From contig NZ_JAGGPP010000034.1 of assembly GCF_018613755.1 (NCBI RefSeq), forward strand, positions 1 through 64,000: a stretch of DNA of 64,000 nucleotides. The letters run 5' to 3'. Of the stretch, positions 41,668 through 49,085 are shown piece by piece (positions within the stretch are counted from its first letter, which is position 1; the number at the start of each line of letters is the position of its first letter). This stretch comes from Arthrobacter sp. ISL-72 (GTDB lineage: Bacteria; Actinomycetota; Actinomycetes; Actinomycetales; Micrococcaceae). Under the pieces are notes generated by a model. The model made no database searches, had not been told where the DNA came from, and was given only the letters and a program-made list of their open reading frames with translations. A program made the position numbers and the translations under genes.

Positions 41668-42894
41668 TCAGTCGGCGTCCTGGTGCGGGTCCAGCAGCCT
41701 GGCCGGGAGCACCGACTTCGAGCCAAATTTCTCCGCCACCCTGTCCAGGGCTTGTTCAGCAGCCCGCCAGTTATCGTCGCGGCGGTCCAGGCTCAGCTGC
41801 AGCGAGGTCTGGGCCGCATCCTCAAGTTGTTCGGCCCGGACGCCAACAAGCCGCACCGTCATGGCACGCGGCCCCAGCGATTCGAGAAGCTGGACGGCAA
41901 CGCCGTAGATAAGCTGTGCACTGTCGACCGGCGCATGCACGGTCCTGCTGCGGGTGATGGTCGAGAAGTCGGTGTAACGGAGTTTGAGGGAGACAGTCCT
42001 GGTAACCAGCCCGGCGCTGCGTAGCCGCTCCGCCGTCCGGTGGGAAAGACGCAGGAGCTCCCGGTGGAGTAACGCGTCGTCTGCCGTATCCACCGCGAAT
42101 GTTTCCTCGGCCCCAATGCTTTTCTCAACGCGGACCGGAGTCACCGGCCGTGGATCAATCCCCCAGGACAGCCTGTAGACGTGCTCCCCCGACGCACCAA
42201 GCAACTTCTTGAGCGAGGAAAGCGGCGTCGCGGCAACATCCGCGACCGTCCGGATGCCCATCCGGGCCAGGACCTCGCCAGTCTTGGCCCCCACGCCCCA
42301 CAGTGCGTTGACCGGAAGGCTGTGCAGATAGGGCACAGTCTCATCCGGACCGATCAGCAGGAGGCCGTCCGGCTTGCAGCGGGTGGAGGCTATCTTGGCC
42401 ACAAACTTGCTCGCAGCGATGCCGACGGAGGCGGTAATGCCGAGTTCGTCCCGCACGCGCCGGCGGATGATCCCGCCGATCTCCTCCGGACTTCCGAGCC
42501 GCCGGATGGCTCCGCCGACGTCAAGGAAGGCCTCGTCAACGCTCAGCGGTTCCACCAGGTCCGTGATCGAACCGAAGATGGCCATCAGCTGGGCGGAAAC
42601 TTCGTAGTAGAGCTTGTGCCGGGGTTCGATTATCACTGCCGAGGGGCACATCCGCGCCGCAATCGCCATGGGCATGGCGGACTTGACCCCGAATTTCCGG
42701 GCCTCGTAGGAAGCGGACAGCACCACCGAACGGTCGGCAGGGTAGCCCACGATCACAGGCTTGCCACGAAGCCCGGGCCGGCTCCGGAGCTCAACGGAGA
42801 CGAAAAAAGCGTCCATGTCCACATGCATGATGCTGCTTCGGCGGAGCTCCCTGAGGGTCGCTTCGAGCTGCTGTTTATCCTGTTCCGACCCCAC
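41668..42894 (-). CDS. dinB: DNA polymerase IV (Y family)
   Basis: Translesion polymerase of 408 residues. The catalytic core begins IMHVDMDAFFVSVE (22-35), with the metal aspartate Asp26; the second acidic pair is in SVDEAFLDV. Helix-hairpin-helix residues (LPVNALWGVGAKTGEVLARMGIRTVADVA) and a little-finger domain (about 245-370) follow. The far C-terminus lacks an obvious beta-clamp QLxLF consensus, although LQLSLD (near 373-378) could serve. The start is GTG. I found no LexA-type GAAC-N4-GTTC box upstream, so SOS control is not evident. Confidence 0.94.
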   Translation of the reverse strand: MGSEQDKQQLEATLRELRRSSIMHVDMDAFFVSVELRSRPGLRGKPVIVGYPADRSVVLSASYEARKFGVKSAMPMAIAARMCPSAVIIEPRHKLYYEVSAQLMAIFGSITDLVEPLSVDEAFLDVGGAIRRLGSPEEIGGIIRRRVRDELGITASVGIAASKFVAKIASTRCKPDGLLLIGPDETVPYLHSLPVNALWGVGAKTGEVLARMGIRTVADVAATPLSSLKKLLGASGEHVYRLSWGIDPRPVTPVRVEKSIGAEETFAVDTADDALLHRELLRLSHRTAERLRSAGLVTRTVSLKLRYTDFSTITRSRTVHAPVDSAQLIYGVAVQLLESLGPRAMTVRLVGVRAEQLEDAAQTSLQLSLDRRDDNWRAAEQALDRVAEKFGSKSVLPARLLDPHQDAD

Positions 42895-42968
42895 GCCTTC
42901 AATCCTATGCCGCGGTACTGACTAAACTGGAGGCTGAATCCGGCATCAACACCAGGAGGACTGTCCCT

Positions 42969-43532
42969 GTGAAGGTAATTGGAAAGCTCAAGCCTGCGGG
43001 CTGCGCTGCAATCGTGGCTGGCGCCGTGCTGGCCCTGGCGGCATGCACCCCGTCCGCTCCCGGCCCCACGGCTTCCGGGACCGCAAGCGCTTCAGCTTCC
43101 GCCACTGAGCAGGCTTCCGCATCCGGGCAGGCATCCTCCGGGCAGCCGTCCACCACCGCACCGGCCAGCCCTTCGGCTTCGCCCGGAACCACGGCGACCG
43201 TCGGGGCACTCGTTCCCGGCTTCCCGGAAAAGCTGCTGCCCGTCATGCCGGGGGCCAAGGTGGTTTCAAGCAGTTTTGACAAGACGTCCACTCCGGCGAC
43301 CGCAGCAATGGTGGGAAGCATCACCTCCCCGGCCGCCGCCGTCGTCGACTTCTACACAAAACAGCTGGAGGCCCAGGGCTTCAAGGTAGTACCCGGGGAC
43401 AACGTGGGCGGCGTTGCGTCAAAGGACTTCCTCCGCGGCGATAACGAGACAGTGAACATAGCGGTGGTGGAAGCCGGCGGCGTCTCCACCTTCACTATCG
43501 GAGCCAACGTCGCAGCTGAGTCTGCGAAGTGA
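42969..43532 (+). CDS. Small secreted lipoprotein
   Basis: A 187-residue predicted lipoprotein. The signal peptide is VAGAVLALAAC with lipobox L23-A-A-C26. Next comes a long Ser/Ala/Thr/Pro-rich linker (27-75), then a compact domain of about 110 residues (VPGFPEKLLPVMPGAKVVSSSFDKT onward) that I do not recognise; VVDFYTKQLEAQGFKV suggests a small alpha/beta domain of the kind seen in other actinobacterial lipoproteins. AGGAGG lies nine bases before the GTG. Its stop overlaps the start of the polyprenyl synthetase gene (GTGA), so the two are coupled; a functional link is unproven. Confidence 0.85.
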   Translation: MKVIGKLKPAGCAAIVAGAVLALAACTPSAPGPTASGTASASASATEQASASGQASSGQPSTTAPASPSASPGTTATVGALVPGFPEKLLPVMPGAKVVSSSFDKTSTPATAAMVGSITSPAAAVVDFYTKQLEAQGFKVVPGDNVGGVASKDFLRGDNETVNIAVVEAGGVSTFTIGANVAAESAK

Positions 43533-44623
43533 CGGTCGCAGAGCAGCTGCGCCTGGAACAGACGGCCTTCGTCGCCGCCGTCGCCGGCAGGCTCAATGAC
43601 TTCCTGGCTACCCGCCAGTCCGTCATGTCCGCCATTTCCCAGGACATCGATCCGCTGATGGGCTCCATCTCCAACTTGGTCACGGGCGGCAAACGGCTGC
43701 GGGCACTGATGTGCTACTGGGGCTGGCGCGGCGCCGGCGGCGAGGCCGCAGCCGCTGAGGTGGTGACCGCCGGATCGGCACTGGAGCTTTTCCAGGCCGC
43801 GGCACTGATCCACGACGACATCATCGACCGTTCCGATACACGGCGCGGCGGCCCCAGCGTGCACCGCCGGTTCAGCCAGCTGCATGAAGACCAGGGCTGG
43901 GCGCTGGACAGTGAGCGCTTCGGCCATGCGGCCGCCATCCTCACCGGCGACCTGTGCCTCTCCTTCAGCGAGGAAACGTTCACCGACATCGGCCAGGCGG
44001 CGGCGTCGGGAAGCCAGGCGCGGCTGATCTTCAACCTGATGCGGGCCGAAGTAATGGCAGGCCAGTACCTTGACATCCTCGAAGAAGTGGCGGGGCCGAT
44101 GCGTGACCGTGCGGGGGCAGTAAGCCGGGCCCAGTCGATCATCAGGTTCAAGTCGGCGAAGTATTCCACCGAGCACCCGCTTGCCCTGGGCGGCGCCCTG
44201 GCAGGAGCTTCAGATGAACTGCTCCGGGGTTATTCCGCTTTTGCCCTGCCGCTCGGCGAAGCCTTCCAGCTCCGGGACGACGTGCTTGGAGTCTTCGGAG
44301 ATCCGGTGGCCACCGGAAAGCCCGCGGGCGACGACCTTAAGGAAGGAAAGCGGACGGTCCTGGTGGCGTTCGCCCTCGACCAGGCGCCGCCGGACGAATC
44401 GCAGTTCCTTGACGCTAAACTCGGAAGCCCTGATCTGTCCGACGCCGACGTGGAAGAGATCCGGCGCATCATTGTGGATTGCGGCGCACTCCAGGCCACC
44501 GAAGTCCTGATTGAAGAGTTCGGCCGCGCCGCGTTCACCGAACTTGACCTGCTGCCACTGGAAGATCTTCCCAAGACGGCCTTGCGGAAATTGGCCGAGG
44601 CAACCGTCAGCCGCGCCGCCTGA
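43529..44623 (+). CDS. Trans-isoprenyl diphosphate synthase
   Basis: Polyprenyl (geranylgeranyl or longer) diphosphate synthase of 364 residues, head-to-tail condensation of IPP with allylic diphosphates. The first aspartate-rich motif is DDIID (96-100), and the second is DDVLGVFGD (250-258). GGKRLRAL (53-60) binds diphosphate. Ala89-Ala91 rather than bulky residues lie just before the first motif, so a product of C20 or longer is likely, but chain length cannot be fixed. Position matches idsA2 (Rv2173). The product could supply menaquinone, carotenoid or lipid-carrier synthesis. Confidence 0.92.
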   Translation: MTVAEQLRLEQTAFVAAVAGRLNDFLATRQSVMSAISQDIDPLMGSISNLVTGGKRLRALMCYWGWRGAGGEAAAAEVVTAGSALELFQAAALIHDDIIDRSDTRRGGPSVHRRFSQLHEDQGWALDSERFGHAAAILTGDLCLSFSEETFTDIGQAAASGSQARLIFNLMRAEVMAGQYLDILEEVAGPMRDRAGAVSRAQSIIRFKSAKYSTEHPLALGGALAGASDELLRGYSAFALPLGEAFQLRDDVLGVFGDPVATGKPAGDDLKEGKRTVLVAFALDQAPPDESQFLDAKLGSPDLSDADVEEIRRIIVDCGALQATEVLIEEFGRAAFTELDLLPLEDLPKTALRKLAEATVSRAA

Positions 44624-44699
44624 GTCCGGCGGCGCGGCCCGGCGCTTGCAAAGGGAATGGACTACCGGGGAATCCCGCAAGTCCTAAGCCTGCAAAGTA

Positions 44700-45053
44700 C
44701 TACCAGGCGAGGGATTGTGCCCTGCGGCGGATCTCCGTCTTCCGGCCCTCGCGCAGTGCGTCGATCGGGCGGCCCCGCAGTGATTCGTCCGGGGTGAAAA
44801 GCCACGAAATCAATTCCTCATCCGAGTAGCCCGCATCGGCCAGGACCACGATGGTCCCTTTCAGGCTCTCTACCGGATGGCCGTCCTGCATAAAGTCGGC
44901 GGGCACCGACCTGATTCGACGGTCGCCTACCCGGAGGGCAACCAGGGCCTTTTCGTCCAGCAGCCCGTGGACTTTGGTGATGGAAACGTTCATCATTTCT
45001 GCGACGTCGGGCAGCGGCAGCCATTCGCCAACGAGGCTCTCTACATTACTCAC
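44700..45053 (-). CDS. Rv2175c-type helix-turn-helix DNA-binding protein
   Basis: A 117-residue protein with an N-terminal winged helix-turn-helix (WLPLPDVAEMMNVSITKVHGLLDEKALVALRVGDRRI, 11-47) and a C-terminal helical part ending RRRAQSLAW. This matches Rv2175c of M. tuberculosis, which is phosphorylated by the adjacent kinase PknL and loses DNA binding. Here the kinase gene is nearby but separated by the LysM gene. The start is GTG, with CAATCT six bases upstream as a possible leaderless -10. Targets are unknown. Confidence 0.88.
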   Translation of the reverse strand: MSNVESLVGEWLPLPDVAEMMNVSITKVHGLLDEKALVALRVGDRRIRSVPADFMQDGHPVESLKGTIVVLADAGYSDEELISWLFTPDESLRGRPIDALREGRKTEIRRRAQSLAW

Positions 45054-45296
45054 GGATCAAGATTGCCACGGCGGGCGCTATTGCGCCTAGTCAGCACCAT
45101 GCTGCGTCAGGAAACCGTCAATCGACACTCCGAAAGAAGGCATTTCTACATTCCCGAACATTTCTTGTGCTATTCCGCAAATCGTGAGAGATTCACATAG
45201 ATCACATTTGCACCAGCACCAACTTTAGTAACACTAGTACCAGACGTAACAACGGCTTGACCGACAGCATTCGCCGCTGAGAAGAGGATCACTCCC
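45054..45296 (+). other. Intergenic region upstream of the LysM hydrolase gene
   Basis: A 243-bp divergent gap. It contains GGCGC-TATT-GCGCC near 45075-45093 and the 9-bp-period triple repeat described next, and AGAGGA before the start codon. I looked for a c-di-AMP (ydaO) riboswitch, common before actinobacterial wall hydrolases, and did not see its conserved segments. Confidence 0.4.
45228..45250 (+). promoter_or_regulatory. Triple 9-bp-period direct repeat (GTAAC type)
   Basis: GTAAC (45228), GTACC (45237) and GTAAC (45246) recur with exactly 9-bp spacing, ending 46 bp before the start codon of the LysM hydrolase. Direct repeats of GTAAC/GTCAC type are described for the response regulator MtrA, which controls wall hydrolase genes in actinobacteria. 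The identification as an MtrA site is inference. Confidence 0.45.
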
Positions 45297-46643
45297 ATGA
45301 CGACGCCCCGATCGCCTAAGCAGCACCCCAGGCCGAGCCTGCCCTTGATTGCGGCCACAACCGCCGCCCTTCCGGCAGTCGTCCTGTCCTCCTTGGCCAT
45401 CGCTGAGCCTGCCGCGGCAGAAAGCCGCCCGCGGACGCTGCCGGCCACCCTTGCCGCTGCAATGCAGGCCCAGGAAGCGTCGCTGAGGTCCGGTGTCATT
45501 CCTGCCGGATCGGTCTCCACCGCCCTCCCCAGCTCCTTCCGCCCGGCCCAGCCCGCCGCTCCGGCCGAGTACACCATTGCGCGCGGCGACACCATCAGCG
45601 GCATCGCGCGCCGCTTCGGCCTCGACACCAACACGGTCCTGAAGCTGAACAACCTGCAGCCGAATACCGTCATCTACCCCGGACAGAAGATCAAGCTGAC
45701 CGGCTCTGCCGCGGCACCTTCCGCCCCTGCAGCCAAGCAAGAGGCTCCTGCCCCCTCCAACTCCGGGGGCAGCACCTACACGGTCAAGGCCGGTGACACG
45801 CTTGGCGCCATTGCAGCACGGCACGGCGTCAAGCTCTCCGAGGTACTGGGCTGGAACGGGCTCAACATGAGCTCCATCATCTATCCCGGCCAGAAAATCA
45901 AGATCGGCGGCGGGCAGGCCTCCGCTCCGGCGCCGGCGTCAGCGCCCTCGCCGGCACCTGCTGCGACCGCAAACACCGGTTCGGGCTCGTACACGGTCAA
46001 GGCAGGCGACACCTTGTCCGGCATCGCCGCAAAGCACGGGGTCAAGCTGTCGGACATCCTGTCGGCGAACAAGCTGAGCATGACCAGCGTGATCTACCCC
46101 GGGAACAAGCTGGCGATCCCGGGAGGCTCGATCCAGCCGGCCGCCAGCGTCACTCCCCTGGTGCCCAGCTCGTTCCTCGGCTTCACGTACCCCTCAGCAG
46201 TGGTGTCCTCTGCCAACCAGAACAAGGCCCTCCTCAACGCGTCGCCAGTGCCCAGCAGGGAACAGATGAAGTCGATCGTCGCGGACACGGCGCGGCGGAT
46301 GGGTGTCGATCCCTCCCTCGCGCTGGCTTTCGCCTACCAGGAGTCCGGCTTCGACCAGCGGGCCGTCTCGCCGGCGAATGCCATCGGCACCATGCAGGTG
46401 ATCCCCACGTCGGGCGAATGGGCTTCGGACCTTGTGGGACGCAAGCTGAACCTGCTCGATCCCTATGACAATGCAACGGCCGGTGTGGCCATCATCCGCC
46501 AGCTGATCAACACCAGCAAGGACCTGGACCACGCCATCGCCGGCTACTACCAGGGCCAGTACTCCGTCAGCAAAAACGGCATGTTCGACGACACCAAGGC
46601 GTATGTAGCTGCTATCAAGGCGCACAAGAAGAATTTCGGCTAA
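45297..46643 (+). CDS. Secreted LysM peptidoglycan hydrolase (lytic transglycosylase)
   Basis: A 448-residue secreted wall enzyme. The signal peptide runs to about Ala41. Three LysM domains follow (about 92-134, 161-203 and 232-274, each YT(I/V)..GDT...IA and ending IYPG.K), separated by Ala/Pro linkers. The C-terminal goose-lysozyme-like SLT domain (about 320-448) has the catalytic Glu349 in FAYQESGFD and the motif NAIGTMQVIP. It should bind and cut glycan strands outside the membrane. It sits between the Rv2175c-type gene and the PASTA kinase. Confidence 0.93.
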   Translation: MTTPRSPKQHPRPSLPLIAATTAALPAVVLSSLAIAEPAAAESRPRTLPATLAAAMQAQEASLRSGVIPAGSVSTALPSSFRPAQPAAPAEYTIARGDTISGIARRFGLDTNTVLKLNNLQPNTVIYPGQKIKLTGSAAAPSAPAAKQEAPAPSNSGGSTYTVKAGDTLGAIAARHGVKLSEVLGWNGLNMSSIIYPGQKIKIGGGQASAPAPASAPSPAPAATANTGSGSYTVKAGDTLSGIAAKHGVKLSDILSANKLSMTSVIYPGNKLAIPGGSIQPAASVTPLVPSSFLGFTYPSAVVSSANQNKALLNASPVPSREQMKSIVADTARRMGVDPSLALAFAYQESGFDQRAVSPANAIGTMQVIPTSGEWASDLVGRKLNLLDPYDNATAGVAIIRQLINTSKDLDHAIAGYYQGQYSVSKNGMFDDTKAYVAAIKAHKKNFG

Positions 46644-46656
46644 AGCCGTCGCCTCG

Positions 46657-46694
46657 CCCGCTGTACGGTGGAGGTCCCGCTGTACGGTGGAGGT
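46657..46694 (+). repeat. Perfect 19-bp tandem duplication
   Basis: CCCGCTGTACGGTGGAGGT occurs twice head to tail (46657-46675 and 46676-46694), 14 bp after the stop codon of the LysM gene and before its terminator. It looks like a recent slippage duplication. Confidence 0.85.
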
Positions 46695-46729
46695 GAGGGT
46701 GCCGATGCGCGCAGCGCAAGGGTAACGAT

Positions 46730-46764
46730 ACGGGTCCGGATTGCATGTCGATTCGGACCCGTTT
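46730..46764 (+). terminator. Terminator of the LysM hydrolase gene
   Basis: ACGGGTCCG (46730-46738) pairs with CGGACCCGT (46754-46762), followed by TT. It lies 13 bp before the -10 of the kinase gene, insulating the two. Confidence 0.8.
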
Positions 46765-46776
46765 CCGTGTAGCACT

Positions 46777-46788
46777 TAGGATCGTAGG
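46777..46788 (+). promoter_or_regulatory. -10 element for a leaderless kinase mRNA
   Basis: TAGGAT (46777-46782), then six bases, then the GTG at 46789. The spacing puts +1 on the start codon. There is no Shine-Dalgarno. Confidence 0.55.
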
Positions 46789-48918
46789 GTGCAGGAAAAA
46801 GTGTCGGACTCCCTTGTTGGAACCCTGGTGGACAACCGGTACCTGGTCCAGTCCAGGCTGGCGCGCGGCGGAATGTCCACCGTCTACTTGGCAACGGATC
46901 AGCGGCTCGAACGTGAGGTGGCACTCAAGGTCCTCCACCCGCACCTCGCCAATGACGAACACTTCCTGGACAGGCTGGGCCGGGAAGCCAAGGCCGCGGC
47001 CAGGCTGTCCCACCCGCATGTCGTAGGCGTCCTGGACCAGGGCATCGACGGGCACACAGCCTATCTGGTGATGGAATACATCAAGGGCCACACCCTGCGG
47101 GACGTTCTCAAGGAGAAGGGGGCGTTGTCCCCCCGGCTTGCCCTGGCGTTGATCGACCCCGTGGTCGAAGGGCTGGGCGCGGCACACGCCGCCGGCCTGA
47201 TCCACCGGGACATCAAGCCTGAGAACGTCCTGATCGCCGACGACGGACGGATCAAGGTGGGTGACTTCGGCCTGGCGCGGGCTGTCACCACGTCAACGAG
47301 CACCGGCGCACTGATCGGCACGGTGGCCTACCTGTCACCTGAACTGGTGCTCGGCAGGCAGGCGGATGCACGCAGTGATATCTACTCGGTAGGCATCATG
47401 CTGTATGAGATGATCACCGGCAAGCAGCCTTTCGACGGCGAAGTCCCCATCCAGGTGGCCTATCAGCATGTGAATTCCGCCGTGGAAGCCCCTTCGGCCG
47501 AGGTGCCCGGGCTTGCTGCGGAAGTTGATGAACTGGTGCAGTGGTGCACCGCCCGGGACCCGGAGCAGCGTCCCGTTGACGGCAATGCCCTCCTTTCGGA
47601 GCTCAGGCACATCCGCACCAACCTGACCGACCCCGAACTGGATCTCCAGCCCCCCGCGGCGATTGCCGCCGTCGCCCATTCCCCGGCCGGACTGCGCCCA
47701 CCCGCGCAGCCGCCCGCCTCCCCGCCTTTCGGGCCGCCGACCCCTGCCGGGCAGGAACAAACGGAGATCCTGAATCCTGCCGGACAGCATCCGACGGAGG
47801 TCATCTCCAGGGAAAGCAATCCCACTACGGTCCTCTCGGCCTCACCGCGGCGCCCCGGGCAGTTCGGAGCCCTGGCACCCCCGCCGGAACCGGATGCCGC
47901 TTTCGGCGACGGGGATGACGACGACGCAGTTCCCTTGAGTAAAAGGGCGCAGCGCAAACAGGACCGCGATGCCGCCAGGGCACAGTCCAAGGCAGCCTCA
48001 ACACCCGTCCGCTCGCTGCGTGAAGGGAACTCCCGCCGCCGCGGCCTACTCTGGATCATCGTCCTGGTGATCGCGGCGCTGCTTGCCACGGGTGCGGGCT
48101 GGTTCTTCGGCATGGGCCCCGGCTCCCCCGGGACCATTCCAAGGGTGGCCAACAAGACGGTGGCCGAGGCACAGCAGCTGCTTGCCACCGCGGGGTTCCA
48201 ATCCAGCACGAAGGACGTTTTCGATGACGACATCCAGGCCGGCCTGGTGGTGGGCACCGAACCTGAAGCGGGGCGCGAGATCCGCAAGTTCCAGCCGGTA
48301 TCGCTGTTTGTTTCCAAGGGTCCACAGCTATTTCCTTTGCCGTCCCTAAGCGGCCTGATGCTGGATGAAGCGAAGAACGAACTCAACGGCGCCGAGATGG
48401 CCCTGGGCCCCGTCATCGAGACGTTCAGCGAAACCGAGCCGGCAGGTACGGTGCTCGCGCAGGATCCGCCGGCGGGCACCGCCGCCAGGCGCGGCACGCC
48501 AGTCGGCCTTACTGTCTCCAAGGGACCTGAACCGATTCCGGTTCCGGACGTTCGCGGGCAGGAACAGGGGGCGGCGGTCAAGGCGCTTGAGGCCGCAGGC
48601 CTCAAGGCCGTGATCTCACCGGAAACTGTCAACGACAAGAAGGTCCCCAAGGGTGCGGTCGTGGCCCAGGAGCCGTCGTCCGGGACGCTTACGCGGGGCG
48701 AATCTGTCACCCTCACGGTGTCCAAGGGACCCAAGCTCGTGAACGTGCCGAGCTATATCGGCAAGCAGGCGGACGATGCCCGCAAAGCGCTGGAGAAGCT
48801 TGGCTTCGAGGTCCGGGTCAACAACGTCCTTGGCGGCTTCTTTGGAACGGTCCGGGACCAGGACCCGGTAAACACCCAGGTGCCTGAAGGTTCCGTCATC
48901 ACCCTCACCGTCGTCTAG
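46789..48918 (+). CDS. PASTA-domain Ser/Thr protein kinase (PknL/PknB type)
   Basis: Membrane sensor kinase of 709 residues. Kinase domain 17-275: glycine loop LARGGMSTVY (24-33), ATP lysine Lys47, catalytic HRD with Asp141, DFG at 159-161, activation-loop threonines T168-T172 and SPE at 184-186. A Pro-rich juxtamembrane segment with TEIL/TEVI repeats and an acidic stretch (375-380) leads to one membrane helix (420-441) and four extracellular PASTA repeats (about 447-512, 513-579, 580-646 and 647-709) that bind muropeptides or lipid II. Position next to the Rv2175c-type gene and aroG points to PknL; M. tuberculosis PknL lacks PASTA domains, corynebacterial PknL has them. A 15-bp repeat runs over the stop codon. 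Confidence 0.95.
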   Translation: MQEKVSDSLVGTLVDNRYLVQSRLARGGMSTVYLATDQRLEREVALKVLHPHLANDEHFLDRLGREAKAAARLSHPHVVGVLDQGIDGHTAYLVMEYIKGHTLRDVLKEKGALSPRLALALIDPVVEGLGAAHAAGLIHRDIKPENVLIADDGRIKVGDFGLARAVTTSTSTGALIGTVAYLSPELVLGRQADARSDIYSVGIMLYEMITGKQPFDGEVPIQVAYQHVNSAVEAPSAEVPGLAAEVDELVQWCTARDPEQRPVDGNALLSELRHIRTNLTDPELDLQPPAAIAAVAHSPAGLRPPAQPPASPPFGPPTPAGQEQTEILNPAGQHPTEVISRESNPTTVLSASPRRPGQFGALAPPPEPDAAFGDGDDDDAVPLSKRAQRKQDRDAARAQSKAASTPVRSLREGNSRRRGLLWIIVLVIAALLATGAGWFFGMGPGSPGTIPRVANKTVAEAQQLLATAGFQSSTKDVFDDDIQAGLVVGTEPEAGREIRKFQPVSLFVSKGPQLFPLPSLSGLMLDEAKNELNGAEMALGPVIETFSETEPAGTVLAQDPPAGTAARRGTPVGLTVSKGPEPIPVPDVRGQEQGAAVKALEAAGLKAVISPETVNDKKVPKGAVVAQEPSSGTLTRGESVTLTVSKGPKLVNVPSYIGKQADDARKALEKLGFEVRVNNVLGGFFGTVRDQDPVNTQVPEGSVITLTVV

Positions 48919-48951
48919 GAAACCGTCGTTCAGGAAACTGTCGTCCAGGAA
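48907..48951 (+). repeat. Triple 15-bp repeat spanning the kinase stop codon
   Basis: ACCGTCGTCTAGGAA (48907-48921), ACCGTCGTTCAGGAA (48922-48936) and ACTGTCGTCCAGGAA (48937-48951). The stop codon TAG lies in the first unit; the other two have CAG at the same place. The unit is five codons long, so the repeats are in frame with the gene. Confidence 0.9.
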
Positions 48952-48997
48952 TACGAGGCCCCTTTAGGAATATGCGGCCTTTGAAACGGCCGCCATC

Positions 48998-49057
48998 GAA
49001 AAGCTCCGCCCGGCCAGAAAAGCTCCGCCCGGCTGATCCAGCCGGGCGGAGCTTTTC
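48998..49057. terminator. Bidirectional terminator with a duplicated left arm
   Basis: The 17-bp arm GAAAAGCTCCGCCCGGC occurs at 48998-49014 and again at 49017-49033. Its perfect complement GCCGGGCGGAGCTTTTC is at 49041-49057. The inner copy gives a 7-nt loop, the outer a 26-nt loop. It lies between the convergent kinase and aroG genes and ends in TTTTC in both directions. Confidence 0.92.
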
Positions 49058-49085
49058 TGTTGATCTTTTCTGTCAGTGGACCGGG

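Noticed and set aside
42895..42968. LexA (SOS) box upstream of dinB
   Set aside because: No GAAC-N4-GTTC-type sequence is present between dinB and the divergent lipoprotein gene.
43082..43190. Ser/Ala/Thr/Pro-rich stretch of the lipoprotein as a possible functional repeat
   Set aside because: It is a normal low-complexity linker after the lipobox, without a regular period.
45183..45198. CRP/GlxR-like site (GTGAGAGATTCAC)
   Set aside because: The spacer is one base short of TGTGA-N6-TCACA and the outer base on one side does not match.
45054..45296. Possible c-di-AMP (ydaO) riboswitch upstream of the LysM hydrolase
   Set aside because: Such elements are frequent before actinobacterial wall hydrolases, but I could not find the conserved segments, and the gap is shared with a divergent promoter.
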